5,546 nt of DNA. It comes from Actinomycetales bacterium (GTDB lineage Bacteria > Actinomycetota > Actinomycetes > Actinomycetales > BWSM-131). Below are positions 1 through 4,668 of this stretch, piece by piece (position 1 is the stretch's first letter; every line of letters begins with the position of its first letter). The position numbers and the translations under genes are program-made. Where the stretch lies: NCBI GenBank assembly GCA_030149025.1, contig JASBSH010000121.1, forward strand, positions 1 through 5,546, given 5' to 3'. The notes under the pieces were generated by a model. The model was not told the DNA's origin. It did not search any database and saw only the letters and a program-made list of their open reading frames with translations.

Positions 1-146
1 CGGACCGACACAACACCATCGGGTCGTCATCGGAGGAGAAGACCGAGGACCACGCTCAGGACACGGCAACCAACTCCGGCGCCGCTACCGAGCAGACCGC
101 GACCCGTTGCGGTCAACCAACTGCGTGGAAATCCGCGTTAGCTTAG
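1..146 (+). CDS. possible 3' end of an upstream gene, product unknown (partial)
   Basis: The frame whose codons begin at position 3 stays open from the left edge to a TAG at 144-146, giving about 47 residues. The stretch is hydrophilic and rich in Ser, Thr, Glu, Asp and Gln, which suits a disordered C-terminal tail; no domain is visible. About 85% of the first 34 codons end in G or C, as expected for a real gene in this genome. From about position 105 onward the codon pattern turns ordinary, so the original stop may have been lost by a small indel and the last dozen residues may be new sequence. It could equally be chance, because the minus strand at 85-240 also shows an open stretch with high third-position GC. 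No function is proposed. Confidence 0.3.
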   Translation, partial: DRHNTIGSSSEEKTEDHAQDTATNSGAATEQTATRCGQPTAWKSALA

Positions 147-298
147 CTGGGAGGTTGCGGCGGGTGTTGCTGGTCGCGATCAAGGCAATCGGCTGCTCCT
201 TGGCGGCGGCGAACCGCTCTCGGCGGACCTTCGGGGTCACAGATGCCCGTGAGTGTTGTTGATCACCTGCGGAGGGCCGTGATGCGGTCGATCCGTTA

Positions 299-540
299 TC
301 CGGGCGAGAACCTCCCCGACCACCGGGGGGCGTCGGAGGCCAGCACCAGCAGGTCCTCGTCGGTGGTGCGGGCGGCGACCGGTGCGGCCAGCTACGCCTC
401 GGCCGGCTCCCACTCGATCGTCCCGTCGGCGACCAGGTCGTCGAGCTGCGCCAGCGAGCCGACGTCCGGCTCGACCACGTGGCTCGGCTGGTCGCGGCTT
501 GGTCGTCGTGGCCACCCGAGCCGGACGGACGTTCGAAAGG
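299..540 (-). pseudogene. decayed coding remnant, possibly C-terminal part of a quinone oxidoreductase-like protein
   Basis: Read on the minus strand, the frame with high third-position GC begins with NVRPARVATTTKP (about 540-500). It then shifts to another frame near 490-500 and continues as HVVEPDVGSLAQLDDLVADG and TIEWEPAEA. A TAG follows at 394-392, then more coding-like sequence including TDEDLLVLASDAP, and a TAA at 298-296. The order 'RV.TT', then 'V.EPD...L..L.DLV..G', resembles the end of the nucleotide-binding domain of NAD(P)H:quinone oxidoreductases and zinc-type alcohol dehydrogenases. That resemblance is from memory and weak. The frameshift and stops are directly visible. No intact start, cofactor motif or full domain remains. 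The segment after the first stop could come from a different protein. Confidence 0.4.
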
Positions 541-590
541 CTAGTGGATGCCCTGATAACGCAGCCGTGCACTGCTCGCTTTGACCGGCC

Positions 591-596
591 TAGGGT
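591..596 (+). promoter_or_regulatory. -10 box (TAGGGT) of a probable leaderless promoter
   Basis: TAGGGT matches the actinobacterial TANNNT -10 pattern and ends 6 bases before the ATG at 603. With the usual spacing, the transcript would start on or next to the A of the start codon. No convincing Shine-Dalgarno sequence precedes this ATG, which agrees with leaderless translation. No good -35 box is seen at the expected distance (about 567-572 reads GTGCAC), which is common for such promoters. Confidence 0.55.
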
Positions 597-602
597 GGCG
601 GG

Positions 603-902
603 ATGTTGATCGCCTTCTCAGTCGCGCCGTCGGGAACCGGGGACTCCGTCAGCGAGGCGGTCGCGGACGCGGTCCGCGTGGTCCGCGAGTCGGGCCTTCC
701 CAACCACACCGACGCGATGTTCACGACCATCGAAGGTGAGTGGGACGAGTGCATGGACGTCGTCCGCCGTGCGTGTGAGGCGGTCGGTCGGCACGGGGCC
801 CGGGTCTCGCTGGTGCTGAAGGCGGACATCCGCCCGGGCCGCACCGGCGAGCTGACCGGCAAGGTCGAGCGCCTCGAGGCCGCCCTCGAACGGGGACAGT
901 GA
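603..902 (+). CDS. MTH1187/YkoF-type thiamine-binding protein
   Basis: This 99-residue cytoplasmic protein belongs to the small ferredoxin-like-fold family (Thiamine_BP, formerly DUF77) that binds thiamine or related pyrimidines; no enzyme reaction is known for it. Visible family landmarks are the opening strand MLIAFSVAPSG (1-11), a Ser/Val-rich helix start (15-19), SGLPNHTDAMFTTIEGEWDE (30-49), the RVSLVLKADIRPGR strand and turn (67-80), and LTGKVERLE (84-92). The length is normal for a complete single-domain member. The ATG at 603 is chosen because it begins the conserved first strand and lies 6 bases after a TAGGGT -10 box, so the mRNA is probably leaderless. The stop codon overlaps the GTG of the acetyltransferase gene downstream. 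No TPP riboswitch-like leader fits before it. Family assignment is secure; the ligand is inferred from homologues. Confidence 0.9.
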   Translation: MLIAFSVAPSGTGDSVSEAVADAVRVVRESGLPNHTDAMFTTIEGEWDECMDVVRRACEAVGRHGARVSLVLKADIRPGRTGELTGKVERLEAALERGQ

Positions 903-1399
903 CGACCGCGGCGGTGACCGTGCGCCCGGCGCACGCCGAGGACGCGCCGCAACTGGGCGTCGTCCACGTCCGAGTCTGGAGGGAGACCTACCGGGGTCAG
1001 ATGCCGGACTCGTTCCTCGATGGCTTGGATGCAGAACGCAGCAGCACGATGTGGCGGCAGATCATCGCGCGAGCGGAAGACCCGGCCTCAGCCCTGTGCA
1101 TTCTCGTGGCGGAGTCGGAGGGGAATATCGTCGGATTCGCCTCCTCCGGCTCGCCAAGGGATGACAGTCCCGTCCGGCCGCTGGAGCTGCATGCTTTGAA
1201 TGTCGTCGCGTCCCAGTACGGGACCGGCGTCGCGAAGCGACTGCTGGACGCCTCCATCGGAGATGAACCGGCCTACCTGTGGGTCGCGGAAGGGAATGCG
1301 CGCGCCCGTCGGTTCTACGAGAAGAACGGCTTTCGCCTCGACGCCGGAATCAAGGACGACGAGCGCCTGGCGATCAGGGAGCGGCGCATGGTGCGCTGA
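899..1399 (+). CDS. GNAT family N-acetyltransferase
   Basis: This 166-residue soluble enzyme is predicted to move an acetyl group from acetyl-CoA to an amine; the substrate cannot be read from the sequence. The first strand and helix (VTVRPAHAEDAPQLGVVHV, 6-24) and the following WRETYRGQMPDSFLDGL (27-43) are typical of bacterial small-molecule GNATs. The acetyl-CoA pyrophosphate loop is YGTGVAKRLL (107-116), where Tyr replaces the more usual Gln or Arg. The closing AYLWVAEGNARARRFYEKNG (125-144) includes the conserved Tyr140 that often serves as general acid. The GTG at 899 overlaps the previous stop as GTGA, so translation is probably coupled; a GGGGA just before it is too close to be an ideal ribosome site. 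Codon use is somewhat less G/C-biased than in the neighbours (AAT, AGG, GAT and CAT occur), which may hint at later acquisition. The family is certain; the target is unknown. Confidence 0.93.
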   Translation: MTTAAVTVRPAHAEDAPQLGVVHVRVWRETYRGQMPDSFLDGLDAERSSTMWRQIIARAEDPASALCILVAESEGNIVGFASSGSPRDDSPVRPLELHALNVVASQYGTGVAKRLLDASIGDEPAYLWVAEGNARARRFYEKNGFRLDAGIKDDERLAIRERRMVR

Positions 1400-1424
1400 C
1401 CAACGCCAGGACCGATCACCGGGT

Positions 1425-1454
1425 TTGGGACCGGCGCGCCCGTCTGCCTAGTCT
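1425..1454 (+). promoter_or_regulatory. candidate sigma-70-type promoter of the envelope-protein cluster
   Basis: TTGGGA at 1425-1430 is followed after 18 bases by TAGTCT at 1449-1454, which fits TANNNT. Transcription would start near 1461, about 30 bases before the TTG start at 1491. This sits in the 91-base gap after the acetyltransferase gene and would drive the membrane protein and lipoprotein genes, perhaps also the thioredoxin-TPR gene. It is a pattern match only. Confidence 0.45.
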
Positions 1455-1474
1455 GGAACGCCCTGCCCAGTTCC

Positions 1475-1481
1475 GAGAGGA
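1475..1481 (+). promoter_or_regulatory. ribosome binding site favouring the TTG start at 1491
   Basis: GAGAGGA lies 9 bases before the TTG at 1491 but 21 bases before the in-frame ATG at 1503. The spacing therefore favours the TTG, adding four residues (MSLT) to the N-terminus. Confidence 0.6.
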
Positions 1482-1490
1482 CCTCGCCCG

Positions 1491-2306
1491 TTGAGCTTGA
1501 CCATGCGTCGTGCCCTCGTCGCGCTGCTCGCCCTGCTCGGTGTCGTGTCGCTTGCGCTCGGCATCGCGGCGGGCACGGTATGGAGCGCCGCCGACACCGC
1601 GACCGCCCGCGTCTCCGTGAAGGACCCGGGGCTGGTGGTGACCACCGCTCCCGGTCTGCTGGAAGGTCTACCCGGCCGTGTGACGGTCACCGCGAAGAGC
1701 CAAGGCGGCGCTCCCGTCCTGCTCGCCATCGGCCGGGACCGCGACGTGCAGGCGTACGTCGACGGGATTCCGCACACGACCCTGACCGGCTTCGACAAGG
1801 CGGATCCCAACCGCATCACCGCCGAGACCTCAGCGGGCGCCGGACAGGACGGCGCCCAGCAACCCCAGCCGGCGCAACAACCCCAGATCCCCGACCCCGC
1901 CACCTCCGACCTGTGGGTCCAGAGCGAGAGCGGAAAGGGCTCGGCGACGCTTGTCCGTGAGCCGGACGAGCAGCAGGGCCGCTGGGTGCTCGTCGCCACC
2001 GGTGACGGGGCCACGGCGGCTCCGACCACGTTCACGTTCTCCTGGCCCCAAGAGGCCGGAAATCCCTGGACCGTGCCGCTGATCGCGATCGGCATCGTGC
2101 TCCTCGTCGCGGCTGCTGCGCTGGCAGCGCTGTTCTTCTGGTGGTACGCGGTCCGCCCGGCGAGGGCGCCCGCCCGCACGGTGCCCCCGCAACAACAAGC
2201 GCTCGAAGAGCAACAAGCGTCCGAGCAGCGTGAACCCGAGCCGCGCGAACCCGAACAGCAAGAACCGCAGCAGCAGAAGCCCGCGCACCAGAAGGAGACC
2301 CCGTGA
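1491..2306 (+). CDS. two-pass membrane protein with extracytoplasmic domain and Q/E/P-rich tail, function unknown
   Basis: I do not recognise a named family for this 271-residue protein. A short positive N-terminus (Arg6, Arg7) leads into a first membrane segment at about 8-29. A domain of some 160 residues follows (30-193), rich in short Val/Thr strands and predicted to lie outside the membrane. It contains a Gln/Pro linker at about 122-136 with QQPQ twice. A second membrane segment runs about 194-220 (PLIAIGIVLLVAAAALAALF and onward) and ends in a Trp-Trp-Tyr border and Arg residues (222-229), which place the C-terminus inside. Residues 233-271 are almost entirely Gln, Glu, Pro, Lys and Arg and look disordered. 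Several Gln codons there are CAA, rare for such a GC-rich gene. The stop overlaps the GTG of the lipoprotein gene, so the two are probably co-translated and may form an envelope complex (inference). The start is TTG at 1491, with ATG at 1503 as the alternative. Confidence 0.85.
   Translation: MSLTMRRALVALLALLGVVSLALGIAAGTVWSAADTATARVSVKDPGLVVTTAPGLLEGLPGRVTVTAKSQGGAPVLLAIGRDRDVQAYVDGIPHTTLTGFDKADPNRITAETSAGAGQDGAQQPQPAQQPQIPDPATSDLWVQSESGKGSATLVREPDEQQGRWVLVATGDGATAAPTTFTFSWPQEAGNPWTVPLIAIGIVLLVAAAALAALFFWWYAVRPARAPARTVPPQQQALEEQQASEQREPEPREPEQQEPQQQKPAHQKETP
2291..2298 (+). promoter_or_regulatory. ribosome binding site of the lipoprotein gene
   Basis: GAAGGAGA lies inside the last codons of the membrane protein gene, with its GGAG core 5 bases before the GTG at 2303. 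It supports that overlapping start over any downstream one. Confidence 0.7.
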
Positions 2307-3319
2307 ACGCGCCGCGCACAAGGCGAGCGGGCCTCGCGAGCTGCGTGGCCGCCGTCCTCATCGTGCTGTCGGGCTGCGCGCAGCAGCAGTCACCGGAACT
2401 GCGTCCCGCCGCCCAGCAGACCGAGGTCCCGGTGATGACCGAACCGCAGGTCGACCGGGTGATGAACGAGGTCGCCGATGTCGTCGCCGCCGCGGACAAG
2501 GCAGGTGACGCGAAGCTCCTCGCCCCGCGGGTCGACGGCGCGGAGACGCAGCTGCGGCAGGCGCGCTACCTGATCCGCAGCAAACAGCCGAAGTACCCGG
2601 CTCCCAGCCCCGTGGGCACCGAACGGCTGGTGGACGCCGTCCCCGTCGACCAGCCTTGGCCCCGGTTCTTCTTCAGCGTGACCGAGCCGGCCCCGGACGC
2701 CGTCCCGCGCCTGCAGCTGCTGACCCAGCAGAACGCGCGGGTGCCGTACAAGCTGAGTGCGTCCGCAACCCTTCTGCCCGGCGTCACCCTGCCGCGCACG
2801 GCGGCGCCCGCGACCGGTGTGGAGGCGCTCCCCATCGATGACCAGACGGGTCTGAAGCTGTCACCGGTCCAGGCTGTCGGGCAGTACGCGGACGTGCTGA
2901 CCAGCAACACAGGAAGCCGGTACGCGAACGCCTTCAGCGAGGACGCCTTCCGGAAGGCGGTCGTCGGCGAGCAGGACGCCGAGCGCAAGGCCGCCACCGA
3001 GACGTGCGAGGGGTGTTTCGACTACCAGGTCACCCACACGCCGCGCCAGAACTGGGTCTGGGCCATCCGCACAGTGGACGGCGGCGCGTTGGTCCTCGGC
3101 GTGGTCGACAGCACCCGCACGTTCACGGTAAAGAAGCAGGGGGCGAAGCTGCCGCTCACCCCGGAGCTTCAGGCGCTGAGCAGCAAGCAGGAGGCGACGA
3201 AGTCCGCCGAGATCACCTCGGTCGAGGTGGTGGCCATGCACGTGCCGGCCGCCGACAGCAAGCAACCGGTGCAGGTGGTCGCCGCCGATCGGGGACCGGT
3301 GAAGGCCACCGCCTCCTGA
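2303..3319 (+). CDS. exported lipoprotein, function unknown
   Basis: This 338-residue protein begins with a lipoprotein signal: Arg-rich n-region (MNAPRTRRAG), hydrophobic core (11-22) and a lipobox LSGC with Cys25 as the lipidated residue. It should be anchored to the outer face of the membrane. The mature part opens with a Gln-rich linker (26-40), then a helical stretch (about 46-92, with VDRVMNEVADVVAAADKAGD), a strand-rich middle around WPRFFFSVTE (119-128), and a long segment near 187-232 starting SPVQAVGQYADVL. CEGC at 235-238 could form a surface disulfide. The C-terminal third has the alternating strands of a small beta domain (about 250-312). I know of uncharacterised actinobacterial lipoproteins with this general layout but cannot name a function. 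The GTG start overlaps the upstream stop (GTGA) and has a good ribosome site, so coupling with the membrane protein is likely. No catalytic motif is seen. Confidence 0.88.
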   Translation: MNAPRTRRAGLASCVAAVLIVLSGCAQQQSPELRPAAQQTEVPVMTEPQVDRVMNEVADVVAAADKAGDAKLLAPRVDGAETQLRQARYLIRSKQPKYPAPSPVGTERLVDAVPVDQPWPRFFFSVTEPAPDAVPRLQLLTQQNARVPYKLSASATLLPGVTLPRTAAPATGVEALPIDDQTGLKLSPVQAVGQYADVLTSNTGSRYANAFSEDAFRKAVVGEQDAERKAATETCEGCFDYQVTHTPRQNWVWAIRTVDGGALVLGVVDSTRTFTVKKQGAKLPLTPELQALSSKQEATKSAEITSVEVVAMHVPAADSKQPVQVVAADRGPVKATAS

Positions 3320-3393
3320 GCCTGACAGGCTTGACTCAGCACAACACTGAGCACAACACGACTGGACACAGGCAGGACGAACAGGAGCACGCG
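3320..3393 (+). promoter_or_regulatory. intergenic spacer with 12-base tandem repeat and small palindromes
   Basis: The 74-base gap before the thioredoxin-TPR gene holds GCCTGACAGGC (3320-3330, palindromic arms of 5), then a near-perfect tandem repeat of 12 bases: CTCAGCACAACA (3335-3346) and CTGAGCACAACA (3347-3358). The CTCAG/CTGAG parts can also pair as a 5-bp hairpin with a 7-base loop. TTGACT at 3331-3336 resembles a -35 box, but no TANNNT lies at the right distance, so a promoter is not called. The spacer may be a regulator site or simply a slipped repeat. Confidence 0.35.
3383..3387 (+). promoter_or_regulatory. ribosome binding site of the thioredoxin-TPR gene
   Basis: AGGAG lies 6 bases before the ATG at 3394. 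It fixes this start even though the same frame is open far upstream, into the lipoprotein gene. Confidence 0.75.
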
Positions 3394-4380
3394 ATGAGCC
3401 AGGGTCCCAACGGCGGGCAGCGGATCAACCTCCGCGGCGCAGTCGACCTGTCCGGTCTCGCTCGCAGCGGGGCGGGCGCCTCAGGACCAACGGGGACGAC
3501 GACACGCACGCCCGGCGCTCCGGCTGCGGCGGGTGCCCCCTCAGAAGGGTTCACGGGGCCGATCGTCGACGTCACCGATGCGACGTTCGCCGAGGTCGTG
3601 CAGCTGTCGATGAACGTCCCCGTGGTCGTTGACCTCTGGGCGACGTGGTGCGGGCCGTGCAAGCAGCTCAGTCCGATCCTGGAGAAGCTCGCGACGGAGG
3701 CCCAGGGGGCATTCCTGCTGGCGAAGGTGGACGTCGACGTGAACCCGCAGATCTCCGCCGCCTTCGGCGTGCAGTCGATCCCGACGGTCGTCGCGATCCT
3801 CAAGGGCCAGCCGGTTCCGCTGTTCCAGGGCGCTCTGCCGGAGTCGCAGGTCAAGCAGGTCCTCGGTGAGCTGATGAAGGTGGCCGAGGCCAACGGTGTG
3901 ACCGGGCGCGTGCCGGTGGGGGACGGCGCTGAGGCCGGCGACGTCGTCGAACCGGCCGAGGAGCCGCTGCCTCCGCTCCACCAGGAGGCCTACGACGCCA
4001 TCGAGCGCGGCGACATGGACGCCGCCGCCGACGCCTACCGGCGCGCGATCGCACAGGACCCGGGCGACGCCATGGCGAAGGCCGGCCTCGGGCAGGTGGA
4101 CCTGCTGCGACGCACCGCCGGGGCCGACCCGGCCAAGTGCCGGGCGGCCGCCGCCGACAACCCGGACGACCTCGAAGCGCAGATGCTGTGCGCCGACCTG
4201 GACGTGCTCGGCGGGCACGTCGAGGACGCGTTCTCCCGCCTCATCGACGTCGTGCGTCGCACCAGCGGTGACGAGCGCGAGGAGGTGCGGGTCCGGCTGG
4301 TGGAGCTGTTCGACGTGGTGGGCTCCGACGACCCCCGTGTGTCAGCGGCGCGCCGCGCGCTCGCCAGCGCCCTGTTCTGA
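3394..4380 (+). CDS. thioredoxin-TPR co-chaperone of the CnoX/YbbN type
   Basis: The 328-residue cytoplasmic protein has three parts. Residues 1-52 form a Gly/Ala/Pro/Thr-rich linker that includes INLRGAVDLSGLA (11-23), a stretch I recall in actinobacterial homologues. Residues about 56-165 form a thioredoxin domain with buried Asp80, active site WCGPC (85-89), and cis-Pro130 in SIPT. Residues about 194-328 are TPR-like helices: one clear repeat (AYDAIERGDMDAAADAYRRA, 199-218) and a C-terminal helical block of the TPR_20 type. Cys249 and Cys266 lie in the helical part. CnoX proteins hold unfolding clients under oxidative stress and hand them to chaperones. E. coli CnoX lacks the CxxC pair, whereas this one keeps it, so disulfide exchange is also possible. 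M. tuberculosis Rv1324 is a thioredoxin-like gene in the same position near glgB. No signal peptide is seen. It may share a transcript with the upstream lipoprotein gene. Domain calls are firm; the client role is inferred. Confidence 0.93.
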   Translation: MSQGPNGGQRINLRGAVDLSGLARSGAGASGPTGTTTRTPGAPAAAGAPSEGFTGPIVDVTDATFAEVVQLSMNVPVVVDLWATWCGPCKQLSPILEKLATEAQGAFLLAKVDVDVNPQISAAFGVQSIPTVVAILKGQPVPLFQGALPESQVKQVLGELMKVAEANGVTGRVPVGDGAEAGDVVEPAEEPLPPLHQEAYDAIERGDMDAAADAYRRAIAQDPGDAMAKAGLGQVDLLRRTAGADPAKCRAAAADNPDDLEAQMLCADLDVLGGHVEDAFSRLIDVVRRTSGDEREEVRVRLVELFDVVGSDDPRVSAARRALASALF

Positions 4381-4384
4381 TCTG

Positions 4385-4401
4385 AGCGGCGGACCGCCGC
4401 T
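4385..4401 (+). terminator. short GC-rich hairpin just after the thioredoxin-TPR stop
   Basis: AGCGGCGG (4385-4392) and CCGCCGCT (4394-4401) are perfect inverted arms around one central base. In RNA this allows a 7-bp stem with a 3-base loop, beginning 4 bases after the stop codon. No T-tract follows, which is usual for proposed actinobacterial terminators, so it is a weak or partial terminator candidate. Confidence 0.45.
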
Positions 4402-4453
4402 GCGGATGTAGCCCGCCCTGCGCATCTCAGCTGGAAGACCGCCCCACCGCTCA

Positions 4454-4468
4454 CCGGCGTTACGCCGG
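4454..4468. terminator. second short hairpin in the convergent gap
   Basis: CCGGCG (4454-4459), loop TTA, CGCCGG (4463-4468): a perfect 6-bp stem with a 3-base loop. It lies 7 bases left of the long hairpin and would add to termination of either convergent transcript. No T-tract follows on either strand. Confidence 0.4.
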
Positions 4469-4475
4469 AACCTGA

Positions 4476-4532
4476 CATTGCGCCCGTAGGTTGCGGTCGA
4501 AACCGGTCCGACCGCAACCTACGGGCGCAATG
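4476..4532. terminator. perfect 24-bp inverted repeat, probable bidirectional terminator
   Basis: The left arm (4476-4499, starting CATTGCGCCCGTAGG) and right arm (4509-4532, ending CCTACGGGCGCAATG) are exact reverse complements over 24 bases. They are separated by 9 bases that include the palindrome ACCGGT. Pairing stops at an A-A mismatch on the outside. The repeat sits between two genes that point at each other (stops at 4380 and 4643), where a shared transcription stop is expected. No T-run follows either arm, so it is not a classic intrinsic terminator. A mobile palindromic repeat or an RNA-stability hairpin are the alternatives. The structure is certain; its job is inferred. Confidence 0.65.
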
Positions 4533-4623
4533 ACTCGCTGCTACGCAAAGCCGCCCTCCCTCCGCATGCAGAACTGCAAGATCACGGCGAGAGTCGGAGC
4601 CTCGAACCCGGAGCGCGCCGCCG

Positions 4624-4668
4624 TCAGCGGGTGGTTGGTGGCTCAGCGGGTGGTGGGGGTCAGCGGGT
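4624..4668. repeat. three copies of TCAGCGGGT at the 3' end of glgB
   Basis: TCAGCGGGT occurs at 4624-4632, 4643-4651 and 4660-4668, 19 and 17 bases apart. The first and second copies are both followed by GGT. The middle copy contains the glgB stop codon (TCA on this strand, 4643-4645); the third lies inside the last codons and the first lies beyond the gene. The pattern looks like slippage or small duplications at the gene end. Confidence 0.6.

Larger units (their letters stand above)
147..602. other. gene-poor region with decayed sequence
   Basis: No intact gene is supported here. The recognisable contents are a degraded minus-strand coding remnant (about 299-540, listed separately) and the -10 element of the following gene (591-596). 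A minus-strand open stretch from a GTG at 240-238 to a TAG at 87-85 (51 codons) has high third-position GC in its first 30 codons. It has no ribosome binding site and no recognisable domain, so it is not called as a gene. A plus-strand frame at 243-584 is Ser/Ala/Thr-rich and looks like the antisense shadow of the remnant. Confidence 0.6.

Noticed and set aside
243..584. Plus-strand open frame of 113 residues
   Set aside because: Composition is Ser/Ala/Thr/Arg-rich without a domain or ribosome site. It mirrors the minus-strand frame that carries the coding bias, so it is an antisense shadow.
581..596. TTGACC at 581-586 paired with TAGGGT as a -35/-10 promoter
   Set aside because: Only 4 bases separate them, far too close. 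TAGGGT was kept on its own as a leaderless -10 box.
1503..1505. ATG 1503 as the start of the membrane protein gene
   Set aside because: The GAGAGGA site is 21 bases away from it but 9 from the TTG at 1491. ATG 1503 remains possible, since both give the same membrane segment.
2303..2380. Twin-arginine export signal in the lipoprotein
   Set aside because: TRRAGL has two Arg but lacks the following hydrophobic FLK-type pattern. A standard Sec lipoprotein signal with lipobox LSGC explains it.
3331..3359. Promoter with TTGACT as -35 before the thioredoxin-TPR gene
   Set aside because: No TANNNT sits 16-19 bases downstream; the expected -10 position reads as A/C repeat sequence.
3004..3393. In-frame upstream extension of the thioredoxin-TPR gene to an ATG-like start near 3004, giving a 458-residue protein
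   Set aside because: The extra part lies inside the lipoprotein gene in another frame and is Gly/Arg/Ala-rich with no domain, as shadows are. ATG 3394 has a well-placed AGGAG, and the protein there matches the family's normal layout.
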